DNA of 64,000 nucleotides, from assembly GCF_030864355.1 (NCBI RefSeq), contig NC_083396.1, positions 2,604,001 through 2,668,000 of the forward strand. Reading direction: 5' to 3'. The stretch comes from Cutaneotrichosporon cavernicola. Lineage: Eukaryota; Basidiomycota; Tremellomycetes; Trichosporonales; Trichosporonaceae. A program made the translations under genes and the position numbers. This document shows positions 32,829 through 44,650 of the stretch, piece by piece. The notes beneath the pieces are model-generated. The model saw only the letters and a program-made list of their open reading frames with translations, did not search any database and had not been told where the DNA came from. Each line of letters begins with the position of its first letter. The stretch's first letter is position 1.

Positions 32829-33160
32829 ATGTTCGCCCCAGCCGTCATCCTCCTCTTACCAACGTCCTCGCCTCTACAGCTCCTAATCCGAGAAACTCGG
32901 AGCCAGGGTATACGTCCCAGTCACGCTGCCATGGGGCGTTCTCGAGTTCAGGACGCGCCAAGCCGCCTTTCTGGCAGGGTATGACTGCGGATCCGATACC
33001 TGTCACCCCTAGGCGGCCAGTGCCCCGATGGTAATGTGAGTTGCTTCCCCAACAATGGCTGATAATTCTGGCAAACCGGGTAGTCTCTGTAACGATGGGG
33101 GACGCTGCCGGGTCGGGAGGCTGTGCGGTGCGTACTCGAAAACACCTGCTTCTTAACGTC
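32829..33160 (+). pseudogene. Decayed cysteine-rich wall protein copy
   Basis: An ATG at 32829 opens a signal-like start (MFAPAVILLLP) behind a TATA-like box, but the frame soon loses resemblance. In other frames the family motifs remain in order: YDCGSDTCHP near 32980, LGGQCPDGN just after it, then after a GTGAGT donor at the family's intron position LCNDGGRCRVGRLC. A single-base loss in the CACCCCTAG region puts a stop between the two first blocks. At least two frame breaks are needed to explain the order, so it is called a pseudogene. A badly predicted functional gene with extra introns is less likely. Confidence 0.5.
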
Positions 33161-34554
33161 TGTTGATCCAAAGCTTGGCATCTTCGCCGACTGCACCACT
33201 GAGAACATTAACAGCCTCTGCACAATTTCGTTTCATCCAATTGGTCAACCCCCAAGCTAACCCCACCATCCCGGGATGGCGGTGGGCCTCAGCATTCCTC
33301 AAACCTTCCAAAATGCGTGGACAGAAGCGGGGGTGCTATCGCGGTAGATAAGTCTCCACAGAGCTGACCCGCGAGGCGTGTGCAGACTACCCGGAATTTC
33401 TAATAGTCTAACAAGGTTAATCAGCCCGCGGCCATCGGGTTCAGAATCACCCACAGCTTACAAGTCCAAGTCTACAGCCAACCCAACTTGGCTGCCAACC
33501 CTTCACTCAGTCCAACACCTCGTTGCGGAGAACAAATTCAATACACGACCTGTCTCACGGAGGGCAACATAGCTACAGGAAGAAGCGACACGAGTGCTCC
33601 GTCCCTCCTTCAAACACGGGCTTGTGGACTCCCTTCAATCCCGCCGTGAGCAAGGCCGCTGTTCTCGTCCTCCTCACTTGCCTAGCCCACTCGTCTTCTT
33701 CAGAGTGGGCGAAGATACAGGTGGGACCTGACAAGCATCAGACCCAGCCCGCAAGTAGTGCAAAAGGCGTGTGGTAGAGCATGACCGAAACTCTGATATG
33801 GGCCGCAGAGGCACCACATTCCACCTTATCCAGCCAGCCCATGCGCCCTGAAACCCTCATTCCTGGCATTCTCTTAAACTTGCAAACTAGACAGATACAG
33901 GCACTTGCACCACGTCATCTGAAGGCATTGCGCGCCGACACAAATCACGACTACTTATATTTTTCTGTGTCTTCTATATAAACAATGCTAGGTTCAGTTC
34001 ATATGTCGGAACTTGGTATGGAATGTCTCAACACTACGGAAGTACACTTCAGGGGACGTTCTATTCGCGCATGGAGCCAGGTCGTTCGGTAACACCAAGT
34101 TGGGTAATCCGGGCCGACCGGCAGTGGCAAGAGCAGAGCGCACTGCGCCTTGAGGCTGTGCAATGAAAGGCTGTGATCTGTTACGCTTTCACCTGACGCG
34201 GTCACCTGCATCCAGGAATGAGGTGACACAGTTATGGCTCTGTTAGGGCAAGGTTACCTTAGTGCGTGTGTGTCGTACGTCAGTAGCGCGGGAGCCTGGT
34301 GCATTGGGTGACTGCGAAATGGACAGCTCGAGGTCACTATCCTGCCATTTGCAAAAGTGGCAATGTCCTGGCATTGTGCTCCTATGGAATGGGCGGTGGA
34401 GGGTGGATGGCGGATACGGTAGAATTGGGGGTACAACAAGATGGTGCTATCTACCGGATAAATGCAAGAGATGTCAAGGGCTTGGAGATTGAGAATCAAG
34501 AAACAAGAAAGCATTTGCAGCAAAACTGTAGCGCCGAAGCGCAACTTGTGAATG
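33161..34554. other. Intergenic, no gene seen
   Basis: 1.4 kb without a supported gene. A forward frame at about 33640-33690 encodes a hydrophobic stretch (AAVLVLLTCLA) that could be the lost tail of the decayed wall protein, but nothing links it. Confidence 0.35.
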
Positions 34555-36477
34555 CTAGCTCGTGGGAAAGGCGAGCATAGGAATGGCGCCAATCAGAGTC
34601 ATGGCGGCAGTGAAGATGATGAGGACGCCAAAGTTGGTGTCACCGTACGCACCTCCGGCGCCGCGGAAACCGTCAATCTTGAGGAGGGCGGTCGAGATTG
34701 GGCCAGAAGTAAAAGCGCCAATACCCTTGAGACTGATGAACGCGCTAAACGCAATCTGTGGGACGGCGGGGTCGTCACGCGCAATCGTCGAAATCATGCG
34801 CGCCCAGAATCCACACAGGCACTGGCCGGTTAGGCCCCACACAATCACAAAGCCCGTGAGGGCGCCCGCGCTCGTCCCGAAGCCCCAGAGACCGGCACAT
34901 GCTGCGGCGGCGACGACAGAGTACGCAAATACCGAGTAGCGGGGCTGGACGTAGTCGCTGATTGAGCCTGAGACGAGGTTGCCGATCACGCTGACGCCGT
35001 TCATCATTGCCACTAGGGCGGCGGGGGAGGGGGTTTTGATGCCGACCTGCCTGGCGTAGGACGGGGTCCATAGAAGAGGGATAAAGTTGCCAAGGGACGA
35101 GAGGGTCATGAATGTCGTTCCGATGCACCACGCACGTGTGCGAACGAATACCCAGTCGGGCTTTGGGCGGACACGTTTCTTGATTGCACCAACGCGGCGC
35201 ACGAGCGGTACACGCCGCTTTGTGAAGAACAGGCCGGCCGCTACGAGGATGCAGTAGCTCACGGCGATGGACAGCATCGTTGCGCGGTATCCAAAGCGGT
35301 GGAGCAGCGCCGTAACGACGAACGGGTAGATGGTGCCACCTGCGCCCGTGCCGCCGTACATGATACCTGTGGCTAGGCCGCGCTTGGCCACGAACCACTC
35401 GAAGATGTTGGTCGCGCATGGGAGATACGTGGCTGTGGTCAGCCAACCTCGCCACAAATCTTACCTGCTGAGCACGGGTACATGACGCCCATTGTCAGGA
35501 GTAGATGCCAGGGCTGCCGTCAGTTCTGGGCCTGGACTGGGTCGGCGGCGAATTCCGATGGTGTGGCTGCGGAGGGTTTATGCTACATAGCGCAACAACT
35601 TTTTTGCCCTGCCTTCCATCCGCTTTCCGAGCCCCCCGTCCGGTCACGACGGACATACCTTGGTGGCATACGCAGACGCGATGAGCCCAGACGTCGACAA
35701 GGCCAAGCCCGCAAGCTGTATCTGGCGCTCGTACCAGGGAAAGGCCGCGAACAGCCTGGCGTCAGCATACCGATTCGGAACGCCCCGATCAGGCACCGGG
35801 TTGAGCGCTCAATCCAATTGCCCAGGAAACGTGGCGACTCGCACTCACGGTCCAAGAAGCGCGCCAGAGAAGAAGAGAAGGCCGGTCTGGAGGGTGGAGG
35901 CGAGAGTGAGTGTGCTGGTGGCCTCTGGCCCGAAGAGCGTTGAGACCCAGTACTCATGAAACACGCCGACTGAATACGGGAGGCCCCAGATAACCGCCTC
36001 AATGCATGTCGCAGCAATGAGGAAGCTCCATGCCTGTGCACCACGGTCGACGGGTGGGAGAGCCACGATCGTTTCTTCAGTCGCGCCAGCATCGTGTTCC
36101 GTGTCGCTCCCAAACGGGTCTGGTGCTTCCCCGGGAGTAGGGGGAAGGGAGTGCGCAAGACCAGGCGCAAACGGATCGGGGGTGGGGATAGAAATGCCTT
36201 TGGAGGGCGTGTCGGGAGGCGTGATAGGTGCCACTGGCATCGGGGTGAGAGCGAGACTTTTGAATGCGAGTGGTGAATCTGCACTCCGGGAAGACCGCCG
36301 CGACGCGCGAGTCATGGCCGGCTCGATCGAGGCCTCGAGCACCTCGTCGTCGTCCTCAACAGCGTTGTCGACAGGTGTCATGGCGGTCAAGCCGAAGGGC
36401 GCGGGCGCAGCGCCAGCCGACGAACGGCGGCGGATGCGGTCCAACTCGTACGCGGTAGTGGTGGCCTCCGACTCCAT
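34555..36477 (-). CDS. MFS transporter, monocarboxylate-porter (MCH) type
   Basis: Four exons (36477-35849, 35755-35659, 35513-35465, 35432-34555) join in phase to about 550 residues. The first 150 residues are a Ser/Thr/Pro-rich cytosolic head with many TP sites. The first helix is WSFLIAATCIEAVIWGLPYS, then VGVFHEYW, a family signature, and FAAFPWYERQIQLAGLA. After the large exon come ATNIFEWFVAKRGLATGIMYGG, a conserved loop of MCH/SLC16-like porters, and helices up to IGAIPMLAFPTS. The 12-helix plan of SLC16-like carriers fits. Substrate is unknown; monocarboxylates or riboflavin are known for relatives. A plasma membrane location is inferred. Confidence 0.85.
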
Positions 36478-37292
36478 GTGAGCGATAGTGGTGGGAAAGA
36501 GCGAAGTCTCTCAGATAAATGACCATCACATCACACTTCATCACCCTCTCACTTCCCCTGTTGGCCACCCGCTACCATTACAGATTTTGCTATCTGCAAC
36601 CTTTCAGGCTGTTCAGGTATGCTCGGCATTATGAGAGAGCATCGCAGGGACGTGTTCAGGCTGCTTTGAGTGGCAACGATTGAAAATCACTGCATGCTGG
36701 CAAACCCTGTGGCGCGCAGACGTCTGCCACTTGCCGGAACGCAGAAGCGGGTGCGGGGTAACGACAGACTAAGACCGGGTCTAGATTCTGGATCACGCGT
36801 CTTATAGAATAGAGAGGTGGCCCGCAGGGATTGTAAGCGAAAGAGAAGTGGCGGCCGAGGGACACCGACAGTTGCCGAAGCTCTCCGGGGTTTCCACCTG
36901 AAGGGAAACGCGGCTGTTTGGAGCAAGAGCCGAACCAGGCCGAGGAATAGAGGAGCAGTGCGGGGAATGTGGGTCGATACGATGGCTAGGCCTTGGTGGT
37001 CTCACATCACGGTGGTCATCAGTGAGCAGTGGAAGGCTAGTTTTGGTTCATGTCAAATTGTTGGACCAGATTGAGTACGTGCCTGGTGGAACACGCAATC
37101 ACATGCCCACCCCTCCATTCCGCACCTGCGTACTGCAACATTCCTCACCGAGAACACGCGGCCCCAGCCGAGACCATAGTTGAAAGTGCGGTCAGTGACG
37201 CCGTCCGTTAGTCCATCAGTCAACCAGTACATCAGCCTCGTCTCTCGCTTCAGAATCCATAAGCACAGCCCTGGAAGCGTGAGCTAATGATC
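36478..37292. other. Intergenic, no gene seen
   Basis: 815 bp between the transporter gene and an unresolved gene. The first part must hold the transporter's promoter. Nothing else is recognised. Confidence 0.35.
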
Positions 37293-38713
37293 TCAAACCA
37301 GTTGCTCGTCTAGCCTGTTAATCACCGTGAAATAGGTGGGGACATTGCGCCGATCGAGCATGGAGTCATCCAGGAACGCAACTACACCCTGGAATATGTC
37401 CGAGAGCTGGATCACGGCGGCCGTGACGTTGGACAAAAGAGACGTGTTGATCTTCTTAGGCGCCTGATCCGCTCGCGGTTGCAGCTCAAGAACGGTGGGA
37501 GTGCTATCGCCCAGCTTCTCGAGCATGCGACCCTTCTTGGCTGGGCGCTGGCCTTCACGAACGAGACCGGATGAAATGATTACACGCGGCTTGGATGGCT
37601 TGGAGACAACTGAGGTAATACGTGTGACACGGGGTCAACAGGTCCTCCGAGCGTACAGCCAGAGGGACGCGCCCCGCTTCCGACTTCTCCAGAGTGTGGA
37701 TCTTCTCGGGGTGCACTTCGTTGGAGGTGACAGGGTCTATACCACAATCCAGACCCAAGCGCTCGGCTTTCTTAACTTGCTCTGTCAAGTCCTCCACGTA
37801 AGGCTGGCGCATTGCCCTGCCGGTAAGCCCCATAGAGCTGTTCACGGACCGGATATTCCACCCTTCGGCGGCTTCACCTTCCCTCACCACCTTGCCCACC
37901 ACCACACACTCACGCAGCCACGATGACTGCATAAGAATGACCGGTAATTCCGCCGCGCGGCGGACAAGAGCGTACGCTAAGAGGTCCTCGAACGTCCAGC
38001 GGTATGGCTGACGCCATTCAGCAATGTTAATCAAAGGATAGTTGGCCGGGAGGACGTAGGAGAGATACTTGCGGCACGCCGGAACATGTAGAATGACGTG
38101 TGTAGGGGGAAGGGTGCATAGAATGGGTGGCTGATCACGAGGCGGCTGTGTTCCTGAACTGTCAGCAGGACAGGGGAAGGCGGAAAAGGAATCAAGCTGA
38201 CTAGACCGTGGGTCGAGGGAAGGTAAAGGAAGGTTGTGCCAGAACTCACGCGAATGAGAGCGAGGTCGGCGTTGTTCATTTGTTCATGTGTCCACTTGCT
38301 CAGTGCGATTACCGCCGTTATGCTACCGTTGACTCGGTGAGCTTTCCTCCCGTCATTAGTATTGTCTGCAATGAACGAGATGAGTCGACTGCAAAAATGG
38401 GTTGGCCACCCAGTGGGTTGAAGGAAGGTGGATGGCCAGACGACATTCCCCTGGTACAGCCCCGGCCGCCGTTGCTTTCCCATGCTTTCCACTGGTACAT
38501 ACATGTCGCGTTGTAGAAACGGCGCTGTCGCCGTGCCAAGCGCCTTGTGATCGTGAGTATGTGGGTAGCAAGAATGGGCCCTAGATGGTTGACAAGTGTG
38601 CCTGGGCAGAATGCCAACATGGCCAGTGCGATCGGGCGTAACGAGGCCGGGTCTGAATGGAGCTGCAGCTGGTATGCATAATGTATCGCGTGTCCATGTG
38701 TCCCGTAGACCAC
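37293..38713 (-). CDS. Unresolved multi-exon gene, no recognised domain
   Basis: Several minus-strand segments look coding but I cannot join them all. The best part is 38034-37293: WRQPYRWTFEDLLAYALV, RRAAELPVILMQSSW, a charged region EDLTEQVKKAERLGLDCG, then an intron (GTACGC donor, AAG acceptor) into PSKPRVIISSGLVREGQ and NVTAAVIQLSDIFQGVVAF to the stop at 37293. Upstream, WTHEQMNNADLALIR ends at a clean GTGAGT donor and could join EHSRLVISHPFYAP. Still further upstream is HAIHYAYQLQLHSDP, which has a vague likeness to the middle of fungal-specific transcription factors, but no zinc cluster is present. Exact start and exon chain are unknown. It may be a decaying gene. Confidence 0.35.
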
Positions 38714-38858
38714 AACGCCGGGAACTGTGGTGAAGGGCGCGAGAGTGGTCCGTCAGTTGTGAGCGTTTCAGGCTGCTTTCCGCACGCCCGCGTCGCGTCC
38801 TCCTGCAATGCAATAATGTACATGTCTAATGCCGGATGGGATGCGCCCAGCGCGGAGA

Positions 38859-39715
38859 TTAGGCCGTAACCTCAGCCAGCTTGGCCAGCTCGCTCGTGAG
38901 GGCCGTGTCGAACTCGGCGTCGCCCTTCCTTAACGCGCCCTCAAAGTCGACGAGCGAAAGGCGCGGCCCCGAAACCATAATATTGCAGAGGTTGACGTCG
39001 TTGTGAACAACGCCAGCATCGTGCAGCTGGTCGTAGGCAGAACGGATCGCTTCTCTATCTGTCAGTGTACTGTTGGACGGAGCTTCGCCAGGGCAGGGGA
39101 ATACGCCACGGATTGGGTGCTTGGGTCCGCCGAGCACAATCAACCTTGCTGGGCACACTTCTGCGCGTCTGTGCTGGTTCTTGGTCCAGGCACAGTCCGA
39201 GCTACCTCTCATCTCAAGCTTGGCGCTCGCACTCACGTGTAGTCCTTGGCCTGCGCCCAGTCGCGCACCTTGGCCTGCAGGCTTTCCCCGACGTCCTCCA
39301 CAGCCAAGACAAGCAACTCGTAGTCAGGCCGGTAATCCGACTTGGATGGGCACGTTCCCCGCCACAGCCCGTAGAAACGTGGCACCACGGTTCCCTGCAG
39401 CCCCTCGAGCTCGGTGTAGAGGCGGGCTTCGCGCTCCATTGCCCCACGACGGTCCGGGACGTCGTCATCGTTCAGCTGGTGCTCGCCTGCGGCGAGCCAG
39501 GGGTCGCAGATCTTGGCGACCACTGGCTTGTCGCCCAGGAGAGCGTGATAGACGTCGTAGCTCCGCCCCTGTCCACGGAGCGTGAGGAGGGTGAGGTTTG
39601 GGGAGGTGGGGGGTCCAACGAGCGGCTCAAAGACGTAGGGGCGCCCGCGCTCGAGTTCGGCGCGCCTCCCAGGGCGGAATGTGGGGCCGGCGACGATGTC
39701 GAAGGCTGCGGACAT
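38859..39715 (-). CDS. Small protein-kinase-like / phosphotransferase-like protein
   Basis: Two exons (39715-39237, 39054-38859) give about 224 residues. A lysine resembling the ATP-anchoring residue is in KPVVAKICDP. The catalytic loop is DAGVVHNDVNLCNIMV (H-x-D-x4-N), and the metal motif is LVDFEGA, DFE in place of DFG. So the kinase-like fold is clear, but it is shorter than a full kinase and lacks a recognisable activation segment and C-lobe: the protein ends about 20 residues after DFE. This pattern fits aminoglycoside-phosphotransferase-like or atypical kinases found in many copies in Tremellomycetes, an inference from memory. It may phosphorylate a small molecule or be inactive. Confidence 0.65.
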
Positions 39716-40617
39716 TGCGTGATGGCGTGATTGCCTGATGAGTGAGGGGTAAGTTGTGGAGAGAGAGTTGAGCATGGGCCCACCTTGAACACAAGATCTT
39801 GACTCGTCGTTCGGACCTTGCCGATCATTTCTAGCCACGAAATTTGATTCCGGAAGATACACGTGGCCATGACGTAGATGCCATTACGTCGTCCCTTATC
39901 GATGTGGCTGATGCTAATCAACCATTCTAATGAGGCGAGGACGCGACTGTCTTCAGCGTCCTTGGCCCTCAAGCCCCACCCGTCAAGCAATTATATTCAT
40001 CCATGACCAGCATCTCGAGGATCACGAGCAGAAAGCCGCACCTCTCACTGCAGGGGTATGCAGCTTTCTTGATCTGCGTGAAGACTTTCTGGCGAATGAC
40101 GTGCGGCAGAGAACTGACCTGCTGCAGTTCCCACTGTACCCCACAATTAACACCATGCTTCAAACTCGCAGAAGCCTATTCCCGTTACCCGAGCGCCCTG
40201 AGTGAAACGGAGGTAACAATGTATGAACTGGAAAACCTTCGACGCTAAAGATGTCGATGCAAAGCTGGTGGAGCCATCATCATGATGTTATGTTTAGCGG
40301 TTAATCACTTGGAGGCAGGTGCTTCGTCGGCTCCTCCGAGTGTGTTGAGGCTCTGCGCTATGGAACTTAGGAATAATCGTCATAGACTTCTGTTGTGTCG
40401 CGGGCAACAGTTGATGGCCGCCGAAATCCAGCACGTGGGCGCATCCTTCTGCGCTTCGCGGTCCGGATGAGGAACAAATTAAGAGCCTCAGAAATGGCAC
40501 CGACGAGGCACTGGCGAGGGCCAGGTGAACTTTGGATAACGTGGTGATTAGACTCGCTTGTCCTCTCTTCTCCTTCCTCTCTCCTTCCCTTCATCGAGCC
40601 GAGACAGAACTATCAAT
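39716..40617. other. Intergenic, no gene seen
   Basis: 900 bp between the start of the kinase-like gene and that of the cysteine-rich gene. A pyrimidine-rich tract just before 40618 (CCTTCCTCTCTCC) looks like a gene leader. Confidence 0.35.
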
Positions 40618-41272
40618 GATACTGGCCGCCGTCGTCTTCCTGGCCGGTGAGTGGGCCCAATGTGCTCTGCGGTGGCGTGGGTTCCTGCTGACTGCAGTCA
40701 TCGTTGCGGGAAACCCTTCCAACCTTGTCAGGTCGGCTGCGGGATATGTGCCAGGCGCAAGTACTGGTGGCCCGATTACGACAAGCCCGGCTACTCTGTG
40801 TTCGCCAATCCTGCCGACGACGAGAACCACTGCGGCGCCGGCAAGTATGTCTAGCGTGTGCTTTGGGAACGAACGGCTTCAGGCGTCTGCGGGACCTGCC
40901 GGGCGGGCCCAGCAGTTTGTTATGATTTCATCTGGAGCTTCTGCACGGACCTGAACAGGAGTAGATTGAACTGCGGCAGGTGCGGTAACCGAGTACGTCC
41001 TATCAAAATAGAGCTGACCAGTGCTCGAGCGGTAAATGTAGAGGCGGCAAACGTGTAGAGTGCAGCGAAGGCCAAATAGGCTGCTTGGACGAGTGTACCT
41101 GCGGCGGGTGCTGATTATTCGTAAGGCCGAAAGGGTATGTGCTGACCAGTGCGAGAGCAGCGTCTGCAAGGACGGCAAGTGCGGGCTGTGCAGTTGGGGT
41201 CGTAACTGTGCCGCTGAGTCCTGGACATTGAATGAGGGATATTGCGCAGAGATCTGTGAGGCTCGAAACTGA
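40618..41272 (+). CDS. Cysteine-rich secreted protein with NCGxCG motif (CPL1-like?), gene model uncertain
   Basis: Downstream segments are very Cys-rich and joined by splice-like sites. They are HRCGKPFQPCQVGCGICARR; VCGTCRAGPAVCYDF then NCGRCGNR; CSSGKCRGGKRVECSE then CLDECTCGGC; and CESSVCKDGKCGLCSWG then CAAESWTLNEGYCAEICE to a stop at 41272. The NCGRCGNRC pattern resembles the CPL1-like/STIG1-like Cys domains of secreted fungal proteins. An ATG at 40618 starts a signal-like MILAAVVFLAG, but its donor (GTGAGT) leads to a different frame from the Cys exons. A second donor 30 nt on fixes the frame only with a 28-nt intron. One junction needs a GC-AG intron. It is either a real gene with unusual splicing or a partly broken one. 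Confidence 0.45.
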
Positions 41273-41373
41273 AGAGCTGCGAAGAATGCGCATCATGCAT
41301 CGCGTCGTCCTAGGCCTGTTGTGAGATTGCAGTTAGTCGCGTGCTCTGTCCTCACTCAACAGTGTATCGTACA

Positions 41374-42690
41374 TTAGTGGCCCAAGCGCAGCTTCTCCGT
41401 CGTTGGGCCTACAGCCCCCTTCGCCATCCCCCCAATGAGTTCTATTAACTCGTCAACCGCCGCAGGGTCCGTCTGGTGGTGAACAACCAGCCGGTTCGAC
41501 CGCACTCTGATTCCCCTCTCCGCTGCGGCCTTCTCCACTTCATGTAGGGGGACGCCAGCCGCAGCAGGGTCGAAGAACACCATGCTCGTCTGGACGGGCA
41601 GGAAGATCCTGCACCCCGCCTCCTGCAGACCTGCAGCCAGGCGATTCGCCAGTTCGTGCGTGTATCCGAGGCGAGGAAAATGATGGGTCACAGCCCAGTC
41701 TGCAGCGGCCACGAGAGGGCCGGATTGGCGCCACGCGCCACCAAACATCTTCCTAAACCAGCGTGCTCGCTGTATCACCTCCTTGCTCCCTACCAGCACG
41801 CTGAATTAGCCATAACCGATCAAGAGCTCACCTGCCAACTGGGGCACCGATGCTTTTCGTAAGACACAGGCTAATCGTGTCGAACGGGGCACACACCGCG
41901 CTGAGTGCCTCCGTGATGTTCTCCTCGCTCGCCTCCTTACCCTCCAGAGCGGCCGCCGCGGCATTCCACGCGCGTGCGCCGTCAAGGTGCATCTTTATCC
42001 CATGCTGGTCCGCGAGCTTGCGCACACCCCACGCCACTTCGTTGGGCACGACCACCCCATCCATCGTGTTCTCGAGCACGATAAGGCGGGTAGGAGCCAT
42101 GTGAATGTCATCTCCGAGCTGGAGGACAGGCTCGATATCCTCCGCGGTCAAATAGAGCCCATTCTCAGGCAATGCTGTATGGGTCGTGGCCTGTGAGAAC
42201 AGAGCTGCGCCCCCCGCCTCGTTCAGGAAATGGTGAGCGCGGCCATCCACTACCACCGAATGCGGGGGTTGCGCGAGGAGGGACCGCACGGCGATCTGGT
42301 TGGTCCCCGTGGCTGAGGTGCAGAGGAGCCCCGCTTCCTTGCCGGCCAGGCGGGCGACACGGGCCTCAAACGCCACCGTGTCGGGGTCCTCGAGCTCGAC
42401 GTCGTCACCCCTCGTCGCGCGGATTCCCGCAATCAACTGCGCGTCGGTCGGGATCGTGATCGTGTCGGCTAACTGTCAGATGATGTGGGTGAGATGGAAG
42501 AGGAGGACGTACTCCGGAAGTCGCGTGAGACGGAACGCAGGCGCTGGACGTTTACTTTACCCCCCACGTCGGCGATCACATCCTTCTCAGCCAGCCACTT
42601 CAGTTCCCCGGCGGCTGTGGAAATGCAGCGAGTCGCACTCCGCCGTGTCGCGGAAACGTAGGCACCGGAAAGTCGTTTGAGTCCAAACAT
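41374..42690 (-). CDS. GLY1: L-threonine aldolase (PLP enzyme), probably mitochondrial
   Basis: Three exons are indicated: 42690-42513, then about 42468-41834, then about 41803-41374. After splicing the N-terminal region reads RDFRTDTITIPTDAQL, the classic start of threonine aldolases. Then come DVELEDPDTVAFE, LLCTSATGTNQIA, the His of VVDGRAHHFLNEAGG, HLDGARAWNAAAA and the PLP lysine in LCLTKSIGAPVGS. It splits threonine (and allo-threonine) to glycine and acetaldehyde. The protein starts MFGLKRLSGAYVSATRRS with many Arg/Ser/Ala and no acids, like a mitochondrial presequence, whereas yeast Gly1 is cytosolic. A segment of about 25 residues between this head and DFRTD is unusual. The catalytic parts appear complete. 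Confidence 0.88.
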
Positions 42691-44650
42691 GAGTTGTTGG
42701 TGTTCTTAATTGCTGTTATTCTGTCGTTTCCGGACCAGATCCCCCCACCTCCACCAGCACATGTTCCCTGACGGACTTCGGTCATCTCCGCGACGGCAAC
42801 GAATACGTACAGGGAATAATCGAATCGGTAAAACCTAATCACCAGTAGATTAAAGCCCTTGATGCACAGAGTGGGGCAGCTCCTGATGCCGTTGCAGGTA
42901 GTGTTGGATGTGAAGAAAAGATAAGTTGACTGGGGCCGTTAACAGTCCAACCTCGCATGACTCGTCGTTCCTGCTTGGGGTTGCGTGCGCCTCATTCTGG
43001 AGATCATCCTGGAGGGTCATGGCAGGCACCCGAACATGCGAACATGATCCTTTCTCTGGCCAGCGCTCACCACACATCTGATGGGGGAGCGGAAAGGAAA
43101 CATGAGGAGGCCGCATGGGGTTGCGTGCTCCGCAATTCAGTCAGTCTGTATTGCGCGCGTGCCACGAAGCGTTGGCTAGTCTGCATCCATGGCCGAGCCA
43201 GTAGGGAGCTCGGTGGGTTTGGTCTCATGCCAGAGCTCATCGGACGTATCCCCGACAGTGCAGGACGAAAAGGCCCAATCGCCGAAAGTGGAATGTCAAA
43301 AGTTGGACGTTGATGAGAGCTCTTTGAAAGGGTTGGGACAATGAGACGACAGGAGATGTTTGAGGGTGAATGGAAAGCCCGCCCCCAAGGTCTTCTGTTA
43401 AACCTTAACTAGCGACATGAATCGACCCAGACGTCCGGTGTCATGGGATGGGAGACATGATGGGTGTCTAGCTCGACTTGTGAGGAAACGTGGGTCCACC
43501 TGAGTCAATTGGTGAACGGTGTTTGGTATGGCTGCGACTTTTACCCCTCCAATTGAAGGGTCAGTCACCCCTCTGACATCAGCAAATCAAAATCAGGCGC
43601 GTGGGTCGCGAATCTCATATTTACAGATTTGGACTGAATTCAGCAATGACAGCACCGGATAAGCATATCAAAGTCCCGTGTCGAGTGTCTGGCTGCAAAA
43701 CACTACCATACATCATGCACAGGGATTACGGAAATGGCTGTCACGCTGGAGGGTGAGGCAGTGCTGTGCTTGTAAAATAATAGGTTAGCAGTGCGGGAGC
43801 TTGAATTGACTCACCTGGAATCGGCACGTCCAACCACGCCCGCAGCGGGTGACGGGACCAGGGTACCGGCTTTGTTACAGGTGGGTAAATTGGTGAGTAT
43901 ATCAGATGTCGGAACTGCTGCTTATCTGGCAAGCTGGCAAGAGGATGCCGGTCATGCCGGAGAGAGGGAGCGCGTGAGAACTCGTGAGAACAATTTGGAT
44001 GTCACGATTAGGAAGTGAGACCAGAAAGTTGTGACATGTGAAGAAAGCAGGTGTGCTGCTGCCGATCCCGTTGTAGCCGCCGCCGGGTCACACTCCGGGT
44101 CACTCCGTGACATCACGTCAGTGCGCCGGATCATTGCGGGGCAATGCACAACGCTTGGCCTCGATGAAGAGCTGGAACTATTCACACGAGAAGAAGTGTG
44201 CACCACATGTAACGTCGAAGGCACTACTCCCACGATGCGACAGCCACATGGTCGGTCTTCCATTTCCCTTAGTGGGACTGCAGCTAATTCTGAATGGTGG
44301 AGTCTAAGCGAGATGAGTCGCAGCTCGAGTATCATGAAATGGGTGTAGTAGCACTGTATGTAACCCTGTACTCGTGGACAACCAGGGAGGGCCGGGCCGG
44401 TATGGCAAAATCATAAAGCCTGCGTGGTCTGTGTCGTACGAGCAATAGCCTACCTGAGTGAGACCCCGCACTCTCCAACCCGTGTAGCAGTCCATGTAGC
44501 CCAGGGGCTAAATTCGTTGACCACAACAATGCATTATGTATTCCAGAGGATAGATAGATAGATAGTAAATGATGCCACTACAATGCGCAAAAGACCCAAA
44601 ATTGCTCCGCCCGCGGAGGTATGCACATACAAACATGATGAGAGGTGTGG
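42691..44650. other. Intergenic, no gene seen; GATA microsatellite near the end
   Basis: Almost 2 kb without a supported gene. A forward frame at 44031-44348 is open for 105 codons but has no recognisable product. A short (GATA)n-type run lies near 44551-44566. Confidence 0.35.

Noticed and set aside
44031..44348. 105-codon plus-strand frame
   Set aside because: No splice partner, no motif, no leader; may be chance.
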